Shown here: positions 8,682 through 18,234 of the stretch, one piece after another
Position numbering within the stretch: the first letter of the stretch is position 1
How the letters are laid out: each line of letters opens with the position of its first letter
Assembly (NCBI GenBank): GCA_963836605.1
Contig: CAWIKB010000015.1
Location: 1 to 64,000 of the forward strand
Source of the DNA: Bog-473 sp963836605
GTDB taxonomy: Bacteria > Actinomycetota > Acidimicrobiia > Acidimicrobiales > RAAP-2
Reading direction: 5' to 3'
DNA: 64,000 nucleotides
Made by a program: the position numbers and the translations under genes
Notes under the pieces: generated by a model
The model's input: the letters and a program-made list of their open reading frames with translations, nothing else
The model's database searches: none
Told to the model about the DNA's origin: nothing

Positions 8682-9286
8682 GCCGCGCGCGAGAGGTTCC
8701 TGGTTCTCGACCGGACGAGCAGGCGCCGACCGATGAGCGCGCCGATCGCCGCGACGACCATGGAGCCCACTTCGACACCCACCCACAGGGCCACGGTGTG
8801 GGTGGATAACCCCTGCCCCAAGACCGAGGTTCGGATGCCGTCGGCCAGGACGATCGCCGTGGCCGGCAGCAGGCCGCAGACCACCCCCTGCCGGACTGCC
8901 CCTCGGCGCGCTCGTCGATGCCGGCCGGCGATGGCACCGCCGACGAGGACACCGGCGACGGCGATCGGCAGCAGGACGATCCAGCCTCCCAAGCGCTGGT
9001 CGCGCAAAATGAAGGCGGCCAGGAGCGTGGGGCCGGCGATGAGGAAGGAGACCAGGAGGCCGTCGCCCAGGGAACGCCAGCGGAGCGGGGTGGGCGGGCC
9101 CGGTGGCCCCGGGCCCGCTGGATCCAGGCTCGAGCGCGGTGGGCCGGCCGCCGTGGGGTACCCGGTGGCATCGGGCATGGCGGCGCCCCCCCACTCACCG
9201 AGGACCACGTCGAACCTGGCTCCCGCCATCAGAAGGTCAGCCGGGTCGAAGGGCCGAGGGGTTCCGACGAGCGCGTCGCCGGGCAT
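8678..9286 (-). CDS. Integral membrane protein, coupled to the zinc-ribbon gene
   Basis: No family recognised. It has a Pro/Gly-rich N-terminal third (cytosolic) and four hydrophobic segments between residues about 77 and 190 (for example GDGLLVSFLIAGPTLLAAFI). A basic C-terminus (RRLLVRSRTRNLSRAA) follows. It ends in an ATGA overlap with the zinc-ribbon gene, so the two are probably made together. The longest start, 9286, overlaps the LAFTG protein gene by 50 bases; ATG 9229 (MAGARFDVVLGE) would avoid that overlap and may be the true start. Confidence 0.55.
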   Translation of the reverse strand: MPGDALVGTPRPFDPADLLMAGARFDVVLGEWGGAAMPDATGYPTAAGPPRSSLDPAGPGPPGPPTPLRWRSLGDGLLVSFLIAGPTLLAAFILRDQRLGGWIVLLPIAVAGVLVGGAIAGRHRRARRGAVRQGVVCGLLPATAIVLADGIRTSVLGQGLSTHTVALWVGVEVGSMVVAAIGALIGRRLLVRSRTRNLSRAA

Positions 9287-9872
9287 ATAGGACGATCAGC
9301 GTGCCCATGGCGAGGAGTGAAAGCCCCCCGATGACGGCTGCCGCCAGATCGGCCCCGGTGAAGGCCAATGAGCCCGAGCCCGCGCCCGAGCCAGAGCCCG
9401 ACGCCGATGCGGTGCTCGCCCCGGTGCCGCCCGCGGCGGGAACGGTGACCAAGGTGGTCGCGGTGTTCGTCCCGCCCGAGGGGTTGGGTCCGGTGGCGAC
9501 GAACGTGGTGGTCCCGCCGACCGCAGTGGCGACCGCCGCCCCGCCATTGAGCGCGACATGGGGATCGCTCACCACGATGACCTCGGTGAAGACCCCGGAG
9601 CCGTCGGCTGTCCCCGTGTTGTACGCGCCGCCGTTGGCCGTCACGGTCACGCTGGCATTGGCCGCGAAGAGGCACGTGACCCTGATGGTGACCGACGAAC
9701 CGACCGCGAGAGCCTCACTGGCCGAACAGCTGGTGTTGGGAACGGTCGGAGGCGGGTAGCCGGAGGCGGCGGCCGACGGTGCGGCCGGCGCGGCCGCGAG
9801 GAGGAGCGCTGCGTACATGACCACGGCCGTGATCGTGCTCCCCGTTCGCAGTAGGCCCGCCGGCACCCGCAT
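9237..9872 (-). CDS. Secreted surface protein with LAFTG sortase signal
   Basis: A 211-residue exported protein. It has a signal peptide (residues about 10-35, ending APAAPSAAASG), a small beta-rich domain (TSCSASEALAVGSSVTIRVT onwards) and a Gly/Ser/Ala low-complexity stalk. The classical sorting signal closes it: LAFTG near residue 172, a hydrophobic helix and the basic tail RRRARR. LAxTG signals are used by class E-type sortases in actinobacteria to attach proteins to the cell wall. No sortase gene is in the window. It lies downstream of the DUF4012 gene on the same strand at the edge of the polysaccharide locus. Function unknown; surface display is the only supported role. Confidence 0.7.
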   Translation of the reverse strand: MRVPAGLLRTGSTITAVVMYAALLLAAAPAAPSAAASGYPPPTVPNTSCSASEALAVGSSVTIRVTCLFAANASVTVTANGGAYNTGTADGSGVFTEVIVVSDPHVALNGGAAVATAVGGTTTFVATGPNPSGGTNTATTLVTVPAAGGTGASTASASGSGSGAGSGSLAFTGADLAAAVIGGLSLLAMGTLIVLYARRRARRNPSALRPG

Positions 9873-9990
9873 CTCGCTCCCGTCGCTGTCGTCGCTGTCG
9901 TCGCTCCGACCCTCAAGGAGAACGTCGCCGCAGGGCCCCCTCCTACGAAGTTTTTTTGGAGTCGCAGGTGGAACGCAGGTTTCGCCTCGG

Positions 9991-11924
9991 CTATCTGGCC
10001 AATCTCCAGCCGTAGGTGGTCGTCTTGGCCAGCGGTTGGGCGATGTGGCTCGGGCCGGTGAGCTTCCAGCCGGGCGCGGAGATCTCGATCTTGAGGTCCG
10101 GCGGGTAGAGCCGTGGTTGCGGGATGAAGCGCAGGTTCAGTTCACCGTGCACCACCGCGTGGTGGATCACCGTGGTGAACGAGGTCGATTGGGACTGCTG
10201 GGGCAGGACCGAGACCTGGTTCTGGTTGAGCTCGAGGCCGGACTCGGACACACTCCCGGGGGCCACCGAGCCGAGGGGGGACCAGAGGAACACCCTCGAG
10301 ACGTACTGGCCCGGGGTGAACGAGTTGACGCCGTCGGGCCCGGTCTGGAAGGTGGGACCGAGTCCGGCGGGCGTGGTGTTGGTGACCGTGACCGTCGTGT
10401 TGACCAGGGCGTCGCCGTTGGGGGTGATGTGGACCTGGGCATCGGTGGCCGAGCGCACGTAGTAGTCGAGCTTGGTGGCCGTCGAGTTCTCCACGGCCAC
10501 ATGGAAGGTCCGGTTGGCCTGGTTGGTGTCGATCGACCCTGACGCGCCGAGCGCGCTCGACGGTCGATTCGTACTTGGGGACCTCGTCCCAGACGATGAG
10601 GTGCCGGCCCGCGACGTCGGTCGCCAGGGCGTTGGCCAGCGCCGCCAGGTCGACGTGTTCGGTCTTCATCTTGTCGAACGCGGCCTTGGCCACCGCTGAG
10701 ATGTTGTCGTGCCGCTGCGCCGAGAGGGAGAGCGAGTACTGCGTGTACTCCTGGTGGAGCAGTACCTCGGCCACGTTGGACGCCGAGATGCTTCCCGTGA
10801 TGTTGGGCACCGTGACCGGCCCGGTCAGGGCCAGGATGCTCTGGAGGGTCGGTACATCGAGTGCGATGACGCCGTTCACGTGCGCCCCCTGGACCTGCTG
10901 GAACATGGCCTGCATGACCTGGCCGCTGAAGGGGAAGTCCGCCGTGGCGTTCACCGACTGCCACAGGAGCGTGGGTTGGTACCCCCCGAACACCTCCTGG
11001 GTCCCGGGCGGGATGGGGACCGGGACCGGGGTCGTGGGCTCGATGTTGTCCACCGACTGCGTGTTGCTCATGGTGTACGTCCCGCCCTGGGCCGTCAGCT
11101 CCCCCACCGACAACACGTCGCCCTGGTCCCGCATCTCGGCGTTGTTCTCCCCCGCGATCAGGTAAGTACGGGGCCCGTCGGCACCGAGGAAGGGCAGGGC
11201 GTAGCCGAGGGTCTCATCCCCTCGAGCGAGATCGACGGAGATCTTGCCCACCTGTTGGTTGAAGTCCAGCCGGGCCGTGCCCAGAGGACCGAACAGGTCG
11301 CCCACCGGTCGATCGATCTTGGCCATGGTGCTACGGGCCGAGACGACGGATTGCTCGAGGCTCTGCAGCGCGCTCGAGCGACACGGTGGTGCCGCTGCTC
11401 TGGGCCACCAGGGCATTCACCTTCTGCAACAGTTCCGATGCAGTGTCGGCGGTCGTCCCGGCGTCCTGCACCAGGTTCTCGATCCCGTCGCGTTGATCAC
11501 CGAGGTAGGGCAGCGCCCCCAGGACCTTGAGGCCGACGGAGGAATGGAGGGTGGCCGACGCCGACGCGACTTCGCCGTCCACCGTCTCGATGTTCTCGGC
11601 CAACTGGGCGCGTCCGGCACTCGAGAGGAAGATCCGCTTGTTGGCGAGGTCCTGCGCGATCAGGACCCGGGCCGATGTCATCTTGTTCTTGGCCGACGAC
11701 ACGGAACGGTAGGCCGAGACGCCCAGGAACACGAGCGCCAGTAGGATCAATCCGACGAACAAGCCCGAGGCGATCCAAATTCGCTTCTTCCGGGAGGCCT
11801 TCGGGACGGGGGGCGTCCGCTGGTGCGCGTGCCCGGCCTTCGAAATGTGGTGGCGGTAGAAGTGCCGCACGCCGTAGCGCAGCGTGTGCAGCGAGTGCTG
11901 TTTGCGATGTCGATAGGCCGGCAC
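9991..11924 (-). CDS. DUF4012 membrane protein of polysaccharide loci (frame broken twice)
   Basis: Three successive frames join into one protein of about 645 residues. The first has a basic N-terminus and one membrane helix (WIASGLFVGLILLALVFLGV, near residue 50). The second carries the DUF4012 core (YLIAGENNAEMRDQGDVLS, then FPFSGQVMQAMFQQVQG). The third is a C-terminal beta domain (FQTGPDGVNSFTPGQYVSR). The frame changes fall at about 11367-11378 and 10551-10560, and both lie in a GAGCGCGCT context where restoring one lost GC dinucleotide repairs the frame. DUF4012 proteins are common beside exopolysaccharide kinases in actinobacteria. Their role is unknown; the large extracytoplasmic part suggests polymer attachment or modification. 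The autokinase gene lies 216 bases upstream on the same strand. Confidence 0.7.
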
Positions 11925-12140
11925 GACTCAGGTGAGCCCCAGTTTCGGTCTCTGCATGCCGAGGATGCGATGGCGCCCGGCGTCTACCGAAAAAGGATTT
12001 GGTCGGAGCACGATCGGAGGATCATAGGAGAACGGGCCCGGGCAAAGTAACCGCCCCAGGTGGAACTAGTACCTGCCCGGGGACCTCAGTGGGGCCTCAG
12101 TGGGGCCGCGGCGGGACCCCGCGGGCAGCCTCGCGCCCCG

Positions 12141-13772
12141 TCATCCGACCCCGACTTCTTCGGGCACCCGCACCGATTTTCCATGTTTGCCGTTGCGCCT
12201 GGGCGCCCTGGGCTCCACCGGGGCTCCGGCGGAATAGCGGTAGTAACTGAACGTCACCGACTCGGAGGCCCGGTTGAGCACGGTGCCGGCGATGGCCGCA
12301 TCCACCCGACCCAGGGTCTCGAGCGCCCGGGACAGGTGCGTACGGGTCGAACGCCCCGCGGCCACCACCATGACGGTCGCGTCCACCCGGCCGGCCAGCA
12401 CGGAGGCGTCGGTGACCGGAAGCACGGGCGGGCTGTCGATGAGCACGATGTCGGCGTACTCGGCCAGGGAGCTCAGAAGGTCCTCCGTGCGGGCCCCCGA
12501 GAGCAGCTCGGAGGGGTTGGGCGGGATCTGTCCCGAGGCCAGGATCTGGAGATTCTCGAGCCCCGGAACCGGCTGCAGGGCCTCGCGCAGGGCGGCCTCC
12601 CCGAGCAGGACCGAGGTGAACCCGACCTGGTTGGACATGTTGAAGAACTCGTGCAGCCGGGGCCGGCGGAGATCGCAGCACACCAGGACCACCCGTTGGC
12701 CGGCCTGCGCCATGGCGACGGCGACGTTGGCCAGTGTCGTCGTCTTCCCCTCGGCGGCGCCGGGGCTGGTGAACTGGATGGTCCTGATGGAGCGGTCGAG
12801 CCCCAGGAACTGCAGTGAGGTCCGCAGGCTCCGGTAGGCCTCGGCGGGAACCGAGCTCGGGGAGGACCGGCTCACCAGGTACTGCGCATGCGGGTCGCGC
12901 CAGTCGGCGATCTCGGGGATCAGGCTGAGCACGGGGACGTTGTGCGCCACGAGCTCGAGGTCCTCCTTGGTGCGTATCCCGTCGTCGAAGAATTCGAGCA
13001 TCAGGGCCAACCCCACGCCGAGGGCGAGGCCCAGGAACCCGGCCAGGATGGCGTACTCCACGGTCTTCGGCTTGACCGGCTTGGACGGCACGGTGGCTGC
13101 ATTGACGATCTGTCCGCCGGTGACCAGCGATGAGGCGGACCGGTAGTTGGACGCCTCGTTCTGGAGCTCCGATTGTTGCGCTTCGAGCGACTGCAGCTGT
13201 GTCGTCAACGCCGAGTCCGTCGTCGGATCGGCATGCGCGATCTGACCTTGCACGCTGTTGATCTGATTCTGCACGGAGATCACGTTGTTCTGCACGATCG
13301 CCGCGGCGCTCGACAGCGAGTTGACAGCCTGCTGCTGCCCGACGCTGATGTACGCCTTGGCGTAGGCCGTCGCCGCCGAGGCGGCGAGCTTCGGATTGGT
13401 GGACTGGACCGACACGGCGACCACGTCGGTCGTTCCGACCTCGGCGGCCGAGACCGCCGGTGCGTCGGGTATCGACTTGCGCACGAACGAGGCCACCGGG
13501 TCGCTCTCGACGAGCTGGATGTCGGTGGGGACGTCGACGGCGGTGATGATGTTCGAATTGTTGGCTTGGAGCAGCGTCGATGAGAGCTGGGGGGTCAACA
13601 GGAGGTTGGCCGTGGCCTGATAGACCGGCTTGGTCACCGCGCTGTAGGCGAGGCTCAGGCCCACGCAGGCCGCGGTGACGACAATGATGACCCAGCGTCG
13701 GCGTCGAAGGGTGTGGAGGTACTCGCGAAGATTCGTCCGGGCCTCGTCATCGAGACCATCGGTGGCCGCCAT
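12141..13772 (-). CDS. Polysaccharide chain-length regulator with BY-kinase domain (Wzz/Wzc-like)
   Basis: A 543-residue polysaccharide co-polymerase fused to a bacterial tyrosine kinase. The first membrane helix is at about 26-46 and the periplasmic coiled region at 130-215 (QNNVISVQNQINSVQGQI). The second helix is at 240-259, preceded by the proline motif PSKPVKPK. The kinase carries Walker A SPGAAEGKTT (336-345), Walker A' VVLVCCDLRRP (361-371) and Walker B IVLIDSPPVLPVTD. The C-terminus has only a small tyrosine cluster (SYYRYS). It senses and sets polymer length and drives export. ATG 13772 begins a normal family N-terminus (NLREYLHTLRRRRW), but the frame continues open upstream into the flippase, so the two may be one polypeptide. 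A 216-base gap separates it from the DUF4012 gene downstream. Confidence 0.82.
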   Translation of the reverse strand: MAATDGLDDEARTNLREYLHTLRRRRWVIIVVTAACVGLSLAYSAVTKPVYQATANLLLTPQLSSTLLQANNSNIITAVDVPTDIQLVESDPVASFVRKSIPDAPAVSAAEVGTTDVVAVSVQSTNPKLAASAATAYAKAYISVGQQQAVNSLSSAAAIVQNNVISVQNQINSVQGQIAHADPTTDSALTTQLQSLEAQQSELQNEASNYRSASSLVTGGQIVNAATVPSKPVKPKTVEYAILAGFLGLALGVGLALMLEFFDDGIRTKEDLELVAHNVPVLSLIPEIADWRDPHAQYLVSRSSPSSVPAEAYRSLRTSLQFLGLDRSIRTIQFTSPGAAEGKTTTLANVAVAMAQAGQRVVLVCCDLRRPRLHEFFNMSNQVGFTSVLLGEAALREALQPVPGLENLQILASGQIPPNPSELLSGARTEDLLSSLAEYADIVLIDSPPVLPVTDASVLAGRVDATVMVVAAGRSTRTHLSRALETLGRVDAAIAGTVLNRASESVTFSYYRYSAGAPVEPRAPRRNGKHGKSVRVPEEVGVG

Positions 13773-15359
13773 GTTCAGGTGCCTGGCGCGCGCCGGCGGT
13801 CGACGTCTAGGGGGCGGTGCTCCGTAGGAGCCGAAGGGCCCGATCGCCGCGGCGCGCCGCTGTGGTGGTGCTTCCTCTTCGTTCCCATGCTCTGACAACG
13901 CCCCACCCGCGCCCAACTTGCTCATCCAAATGGATGAAACCCTCATGGCTGGGGCAGAACTCGTCGGAACCGCCGCCGCGGCCATTGGGAGGACCTCCGG
14001 GGAGAGCACCGCTGGGACCTCTGCCGCGACCTCCACCGGGTCCGGTCCGAGGACCTCCCCTGGGACCGGTCCGAGCCGCCGCACGACCCGCTCCAGCAGG
14101 AACCAGCCCAGGACGGCGTAGACGGCGTAGGCAAAGCACAGGCCGATGGCGGCGCCCTTGGCGCCCCACAGAGCAGCCCCGCCCATGCACGGGACGAACA
14201 GGAAAGGGAGCATGATCAGGGCCAACTGGAGGTTCTCCTTGGCCGCCCGCACCGCCCGCAGGCCAGAGGTGGCGGCACCGGAGAAGGCGCTGAGGGCGAA
14301 GCCCAGCCCGACGAAGGGCACCAGGGAACGGGCCTGGGGCCACGACGGCCCCAGCACGCTGGTCATGGCATGCACGGGCGCGGCGTAGACCAGGGCGGTC
14401 CACAGCAACGTGACCAGGGCCATCCCCGCGCCGACCAGCAGGAGGAAGCGCGTCGCCCGGTGCGTGTCCACCCGGAACCTCTTGGCCGCCAGCGCGACCA
14501 GGGCCGACTGCACGCCCGCCGCCATGACCGTGATGGGGCCGAGGGAGAGTTGCGCCAGCTTGAAGTGGCCGATGGCGCTCAGGGCGATGACGAGGACCAG
14601 CAGGTAGACGATGAAGTAGGTCCACGAGGTGACCAGCATGAACTGGCCGGCGAAGCGCACCCCGACCGCACGCTCGCTCTTGACCCAGAAGTCGAGGAGC
14701 TGACGGCCCTGGCGCGCCAGGTGGCCCCGGACGGTGGTCAGCCCGACCAGCGCCCCGGCACCGCTCCACGCTCCGAACAGCCATGGAAGCGAGACCAGGT
14801 CCATGGAACGGAGCACCCCGTAGGCCACGAGGAAAAGGACCAGCCACGCCACGTCGAGACGGATCGCATAGGCCGGGTCGTGGCGACTGATGCCGACGAA
14901 GCGCGCGTAGTCCTGGAGTGCCATGAGGGGGAACGCCAGGGCGAACACCAGCACGGGAACGGTGAACTCACTGCCCAGCAGGCCACTGAGCGCAAGGAGG
15001 AGGAGGGCCAGGACGGTCGAGACAACCAGGGCCGCCAGGTAGCCGGCCCGCTCGAACTTCGCCATGACCACGTCGTCGGTCTCGGAGCGGGTCAGCAGGC
15101 AGTCGCTGGTGAGGCTGCGCACCAGGCCCTGGGCGATCACGTAGGTCGTCGTGAGGATGGCGAAGACGCCGATCTCGCTGGCGTCGCTGTAGTGGGCCAC
15201 CAGAATGGCCAGTGCGAAATTCGAGATGCTCGATGCGCCCTGATCGACGATGGTGAGGATCAACACCCGTCGGGCGCTCGCCGTGGCCCTCTTCGATGTG
15301 ATCACCGGCCCGGCCTCGGAAGCGCCCGGCGCGGCCGGCTCTCGCCCCAGAATGGTCAT
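13773..15359 (-). CDS. Wzx-type polysaccharide flippase (open into the downstream kinase)
   Basis: A MATE/PST-superfamily flippase that turns lipid-linked repeat units across the membrane. Roughly twelve hydrophobic helices run from about residue 25 (VLILTIVDQGASSISNFALA) to about 430 (AIGLCFAYAVYAVLGWFLLE), with the typical start of helix 1 and the interior AAKRFRVDTHRATRFLLL. ATG 15359 is the best start; the open frame reaches 15524 but the extra residues look non-coding. After the last helix there is a Pro/Ala/Arg-rich stretch of about 110 residues without a stop, and the frame then becomes the autokinase. Either this is a genuine fusion of about 1072 residues or a base error has hidden the flippase stop. 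It is divergent from the polymerase gene. Confidence 0.75.
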
Positions 15360-15499
15360 GGACCGGGCGCGACCGCCCCACTCCCACCGCAAGGAAGGCG
15401 CGGCTGGCCAGTTGCACTCTTCATGGAAGGACAACGGGTGACCGGTCATCAGCTTGCTGATTTCCTGGCTTTGGCCACGACGCCCGCCCGGCCACCCAG

Positions 15500-16975
15500 G
15501 TGAGCGGCCGGTCGGCCAGCACATACCGTCCCCGCGCGTACCGCCCCGACGCGTACCGACCCGAGCGGCGCCGCCCCGGGCTGCGCCGCCGGGATACCGA
15601 TTTCATGCTGACCGTCTCCCGCCGGCTCGTCTACGTGGGGATGTTCTTTCTCCCCCTGCTGACCTTCCGCGTGGCCAAGGGGCTCGATGTGAGCGACGCC
15701 ATCTTCGCGTTCGCCGCCATCGTCCTCCTGATGAGCCGTCGCCGGCCGGTGGTCCCGGCGACCCCCATGTGGTACTTCGGGAGCTTCCTCATCGTCGTCG
15801 GCGGCATTACGGCGTCGTTCTTCGCCGTCAGCGCCTCCAACAGCATGGTGGTCGTCTTCAACGGGATCTATGTGCTCTTCGTGTGGCAGTGGACCACGCG
15901 CTCGGTGCTGACGGACATCCACCGGGTGCAGAAGGCGATCACCGCGTTCGTGCTGGGCGCGTCACTCTCGAGCGTGGTGGCCATCCTCCAGACCACACTG
16001 CACATCTTCGGCTACCGCGGCAGCACGGGAGGTTCCGAAGGAGCCCGGGCGCTCGGTCTCACCACCCAGCCCAACATCGCCGCGGTGACCTTCGGGTTGG
16101 GACTGACCTTCGCCCTCGGCCTCGTCCTGCATCTGGGCGCGGGCCGGCGCTGGTACCGCGTCATCTGCATGGTGGTGATCGCCATCGCCATCATCCTCAG
16201 TGCCAGCGTCTCGGGCATGGCCACGGCGCTGGTCGGGGTGTTCGTCCTGCTCATCAAGCGGGGCATGAAGCCGCGCACCATCATCGCCACGGCAGTCCTC
16301 CTGGTCGGCATCTACGCGGTGGCCACCGCCCTCGAAGGCAACGGCGGCAAGGGTGGGGAGAACCTCAATCCGTTCGCCAGGGTGCAGCAGACCACCGGGA
16401 ACGGCACCGGCTACAACACGGTGACCCCACGGGTGAACACCCTCAAGAACACCTGGACGGGCATACAGCAGAGCCCGATTCTCGGCCACGGCATCGACCA
16501 GGTGTCCCTCCTCGTCTACTACGACCCGTATCTCGCCACCTGGTATCCCACCCACAACCTCCTGCTCCTCCTGTGGTACGGCGGCGGGATCTTCATGCTG
16601 GTCGGCGTGGCCATCAACATGGTGACGGCGTGGCGCAGGGTGACGCGTTCAGGCCGGAAGGACCCGACCAAGGACATGATCTTCGCCGGCATCGTCGCCG
16701 TGCTCTTCTTCTCCATGCAGTCGCCCGAGATGTTCGACCGGTGGCTCTGGCTGCCCTTCATCCTGGCCATGACGTTCCGCCGGGGCGACACCGGAGTGGA
16801 GGCCGGGAGGGCCGGGGCCGCGGCGCCACCGGTCGAGCTTGGCGAGACGGGCCGGACGGGCCGGGTGAGCGACGCGGGCGAGGTCGAAGTGGGTCGGGAC
16901 TTCGGGTCAGGGGTATCGACGCTACCCACCGGCGGAGCGCCACGGCTTCAGCGCCAGGCCCCCAACTCCGAGTAG
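15500..16975 (+). CDS. O-antigen ligase/polymerase (Wzy-type) membrane protein
   Basis: A polytopic membrane protein of up to 491 residues with about ten helices. It has the large periplasmic loop of the Wzy_C/O-antigen ligase family, holding the conserved GHGIDQVS and YPTHNLLLLLWYGG sequences near residues 330-360. In such enzymes this loop carries the basic and His residues that join glycan repeats. The N-terminal 35 residues from GTG 15500 contain YRP repeats (TYRPRAYRPDAYRPERRRPG); a shorter start at ATG 15605 (MLTVSRRLVYVG) would remove them. The N-terminus overlaps the flippase upstream region, so the two diverge. It should polymerise the repeat units exported by the flippase. Confidence 0.8.
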   Translation: MSGRSASTYRPRAYRPDAYRPERRRPGLRRRDTDFMLTVSRRLVYVGMFFLPLLTFRVAKGLDVSDAIFAFAAIVLLMSRRRPVVPATPMWYFGSFLIVVGGITASFFAVSASNSMVVVFNGIYVLFVWQWTTRSVLTDIHRVQKAITAFVLGASLSSVVAILQTTLHIFGYRGSTGGSEGARALGLTTQPNIAAVTFGLGLTFALGLVLHLGAGRRWYRVICMVVIAIAIILSASVSGMATALVGVFVLLIKRGMKPRTIIATAVLLVGIYAVATALEGNGGKGGENLNPFARVQQTTGNGTGYNTVTPRVNTLKNTWTGIQQSPILGHGIDQVSLLVYYDPYLATWYPTHNLLLLLWYGGGIFMLVGVAINMVTAWRRVTRSGRKDPTKDMIFAGIVAVLFFSMQSPEMFDRWLWLPFILAMTFRRGDTGVEAGRAGAAAPPVELGETGRTGRVSDAGEVEVGRDFGSGVSTLPTGGAPRLQRQAPNSE

Positions 16976-17071
16976 GGCTCGGGCATGAGCCGGTCGCACA
17001 CGGCGGCCGGGGTGGCCGGCACTCGATCAGGCTAAAGGTGCAGCGCGCGACGTCGTCTGCACAAGCGTTCG

Positions 17072-17108
17072 TTGAGCGATCGGAAATCGTGTCGTATACG
17101 GTCGTCCG
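17072..17108 (+). promoter_or_regulatory. Sigma70-like promoter for the glycosyltransferase genes
   Basis: TTGAGC at 17072-17077 and TATACG at 17095-17100 are separated by exactly 17 bases. The ATG of the first glycosyltransferase follows the -10 by eight bases, giving a leaderless or near-leaderless message. Confidence 0.45.
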
Positions 17109-18215
17109 ATGCGCGTGGTGATCGACGGGGTCCCCATCCGAGGGACGAGCCTGGGCATTGTCGTCGAGAACCTCCTACGCGGATGGGACCAGCTCGGCCG
17201 CGACGACGACATCCACCTCGTGGCCGGTCCGGACGCGCAGCTCGACCTCCCGGCGTCGGTGACCGTGCATACCGTTGACCTCGGTCGCCAACCCTTCGTC
17301 GGCCGGCTCCGGGCCCAGAACGTCACCGTGCCGAAGATCTGCCGTCAGCTCGGGGCCACCGCCATGCTCGGAGTCATCCCGGCCACCACCACCACCCCGC
17401 TCCCCTGCCCCCGGGCCATCGTCGCCCTGGACCTCCGGCACGAGCTGCGTCCTGAACAGTTCTCACCCCAGGCGCGCCTGATGCGCCGCGCCAGCTACGC
17501 CGTCGGATACCGACAGGCTGACGCCATCATGTGCATCTCCGAACGGACGCGCCGCGATCTCCTGCGTGCCCATCCGTGGTTGCAACGACACCTCGTCGAA
17601 GTGGCCCTCCTCGGCGCCGACCACGTGCTCGAGTGGCCCTCCAGGCTGGCGGGTCCCGAGAACGCCCTGGCCTTCGGGCAGTGGGGCAACAAGAACGTCG
17701 ACCTGGTGGTCGAGGCCTGGTCGCTGCTGCACGCCCGAGGGGAGGCTTTCCCCCTGGTGCTCGTCGGCCTGCCCGCAGCGGCGAGGGTCCAGGTACAAGA
17801 CCAGGTCAATCGGCTCGGGCTGGCCGACCTGGTCACCATCCTGCCCTGGCTCGACGCCCCGTCGTTCCGCCAGCGCTTCGCCTCGGCCAGCGTCGTCGTC
17901 TTCCCCTCGGACTACGAGGGCTTCGGCCTCCCCGCCGTCGAGGCCATGCGACTCGGCATCCCGGTGGTCGTCACCCCCGACCCGGCCCTGCTCGAGGTGA
18001 CCGGCGGCCATGCCACCGTCATGGATGGCTGGGATGCCGCAGCGCTCGCCCGGGCGGTCCCGCTGGCCCGGCACGTCCCGGCGGAAGCCCGGGCCCGAGC
18101 CACGGACCACGCGGCCGGGTTCACCTGGAGACGCACGGCGGCCACGGTGCGGGACACGCTCGAACGCTGTGTGGCCCCGCACCACCCAACGACGACAGGC
18201 CACGCCCTCCGATGA
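17109..18215 (+). CDS. GT4 family glycosyltransferase
   Basis: A 368-residue GT-B fold retaining glycosyltransferase. The C-terminal nucleotide-sugar domain shows the family pattern: FGQWGNKNVDLVVEAW near residue 190, then the E-x7-E motif EGFGLPAVE with GIPVVVTPDPALLEV. The N-terminal acceptor domain starts MRVVIDGVPIRGTSLGI. It acts at the cytosolic face, adding a sugar to the lipid-linked unit. It is the first of three consecutive plus-strand genes (two GT4 enzymes and an acetyltransferase) and begins next to a promoter-like sequence. Donor and acceptor are unknown. Confidence 0.85.
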   Translation: MRVVIDGVPIRGTSLGIVVENLLRGWDQLGRDDDIHLVAGPDAQLDLPASVTVHTVDLGRQPFVGRLRAQNVTVPKICRQLGATAMLGVIPATTTTPLPCPRAIVALDLRHELRPEQFSPQARLMRRASYAVGYRQADAIMCISERTRRDLLRAHPWLQRHLVEVALLGADHVLEWPSRLAGPENALAFGQWGNKNVDLVVEAWSLLHARGEAFPLVLVGLPAAARVQVQDQVNRLGLADLVTILPWLDAPSFRQRFASASVVVFPSDYEGFGLPAVEAMRLGIPVVVTPDPALLEVTGGHATVMDGWDAAALARAVPLARHVPAEARARATDHAAGFTWRRTAATVRDTLERCVAPHHPTTTGHALR

Positions 18216-18234
18216 ACAGAGGCCGCGACCCCCG

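Noticed and set aside
9948..9958. Run of T on the plus strand as a terminator
   Set aside because: No plus-strand gene precedes it and no strong hairpin adjoins it.
12034..12080. Inverted repeat CCCGGGCA/TGCCCGGG as a regulatory RNA
   Set aside because: Short arms with an unstructured centre and no match to a known family; left undescribed.
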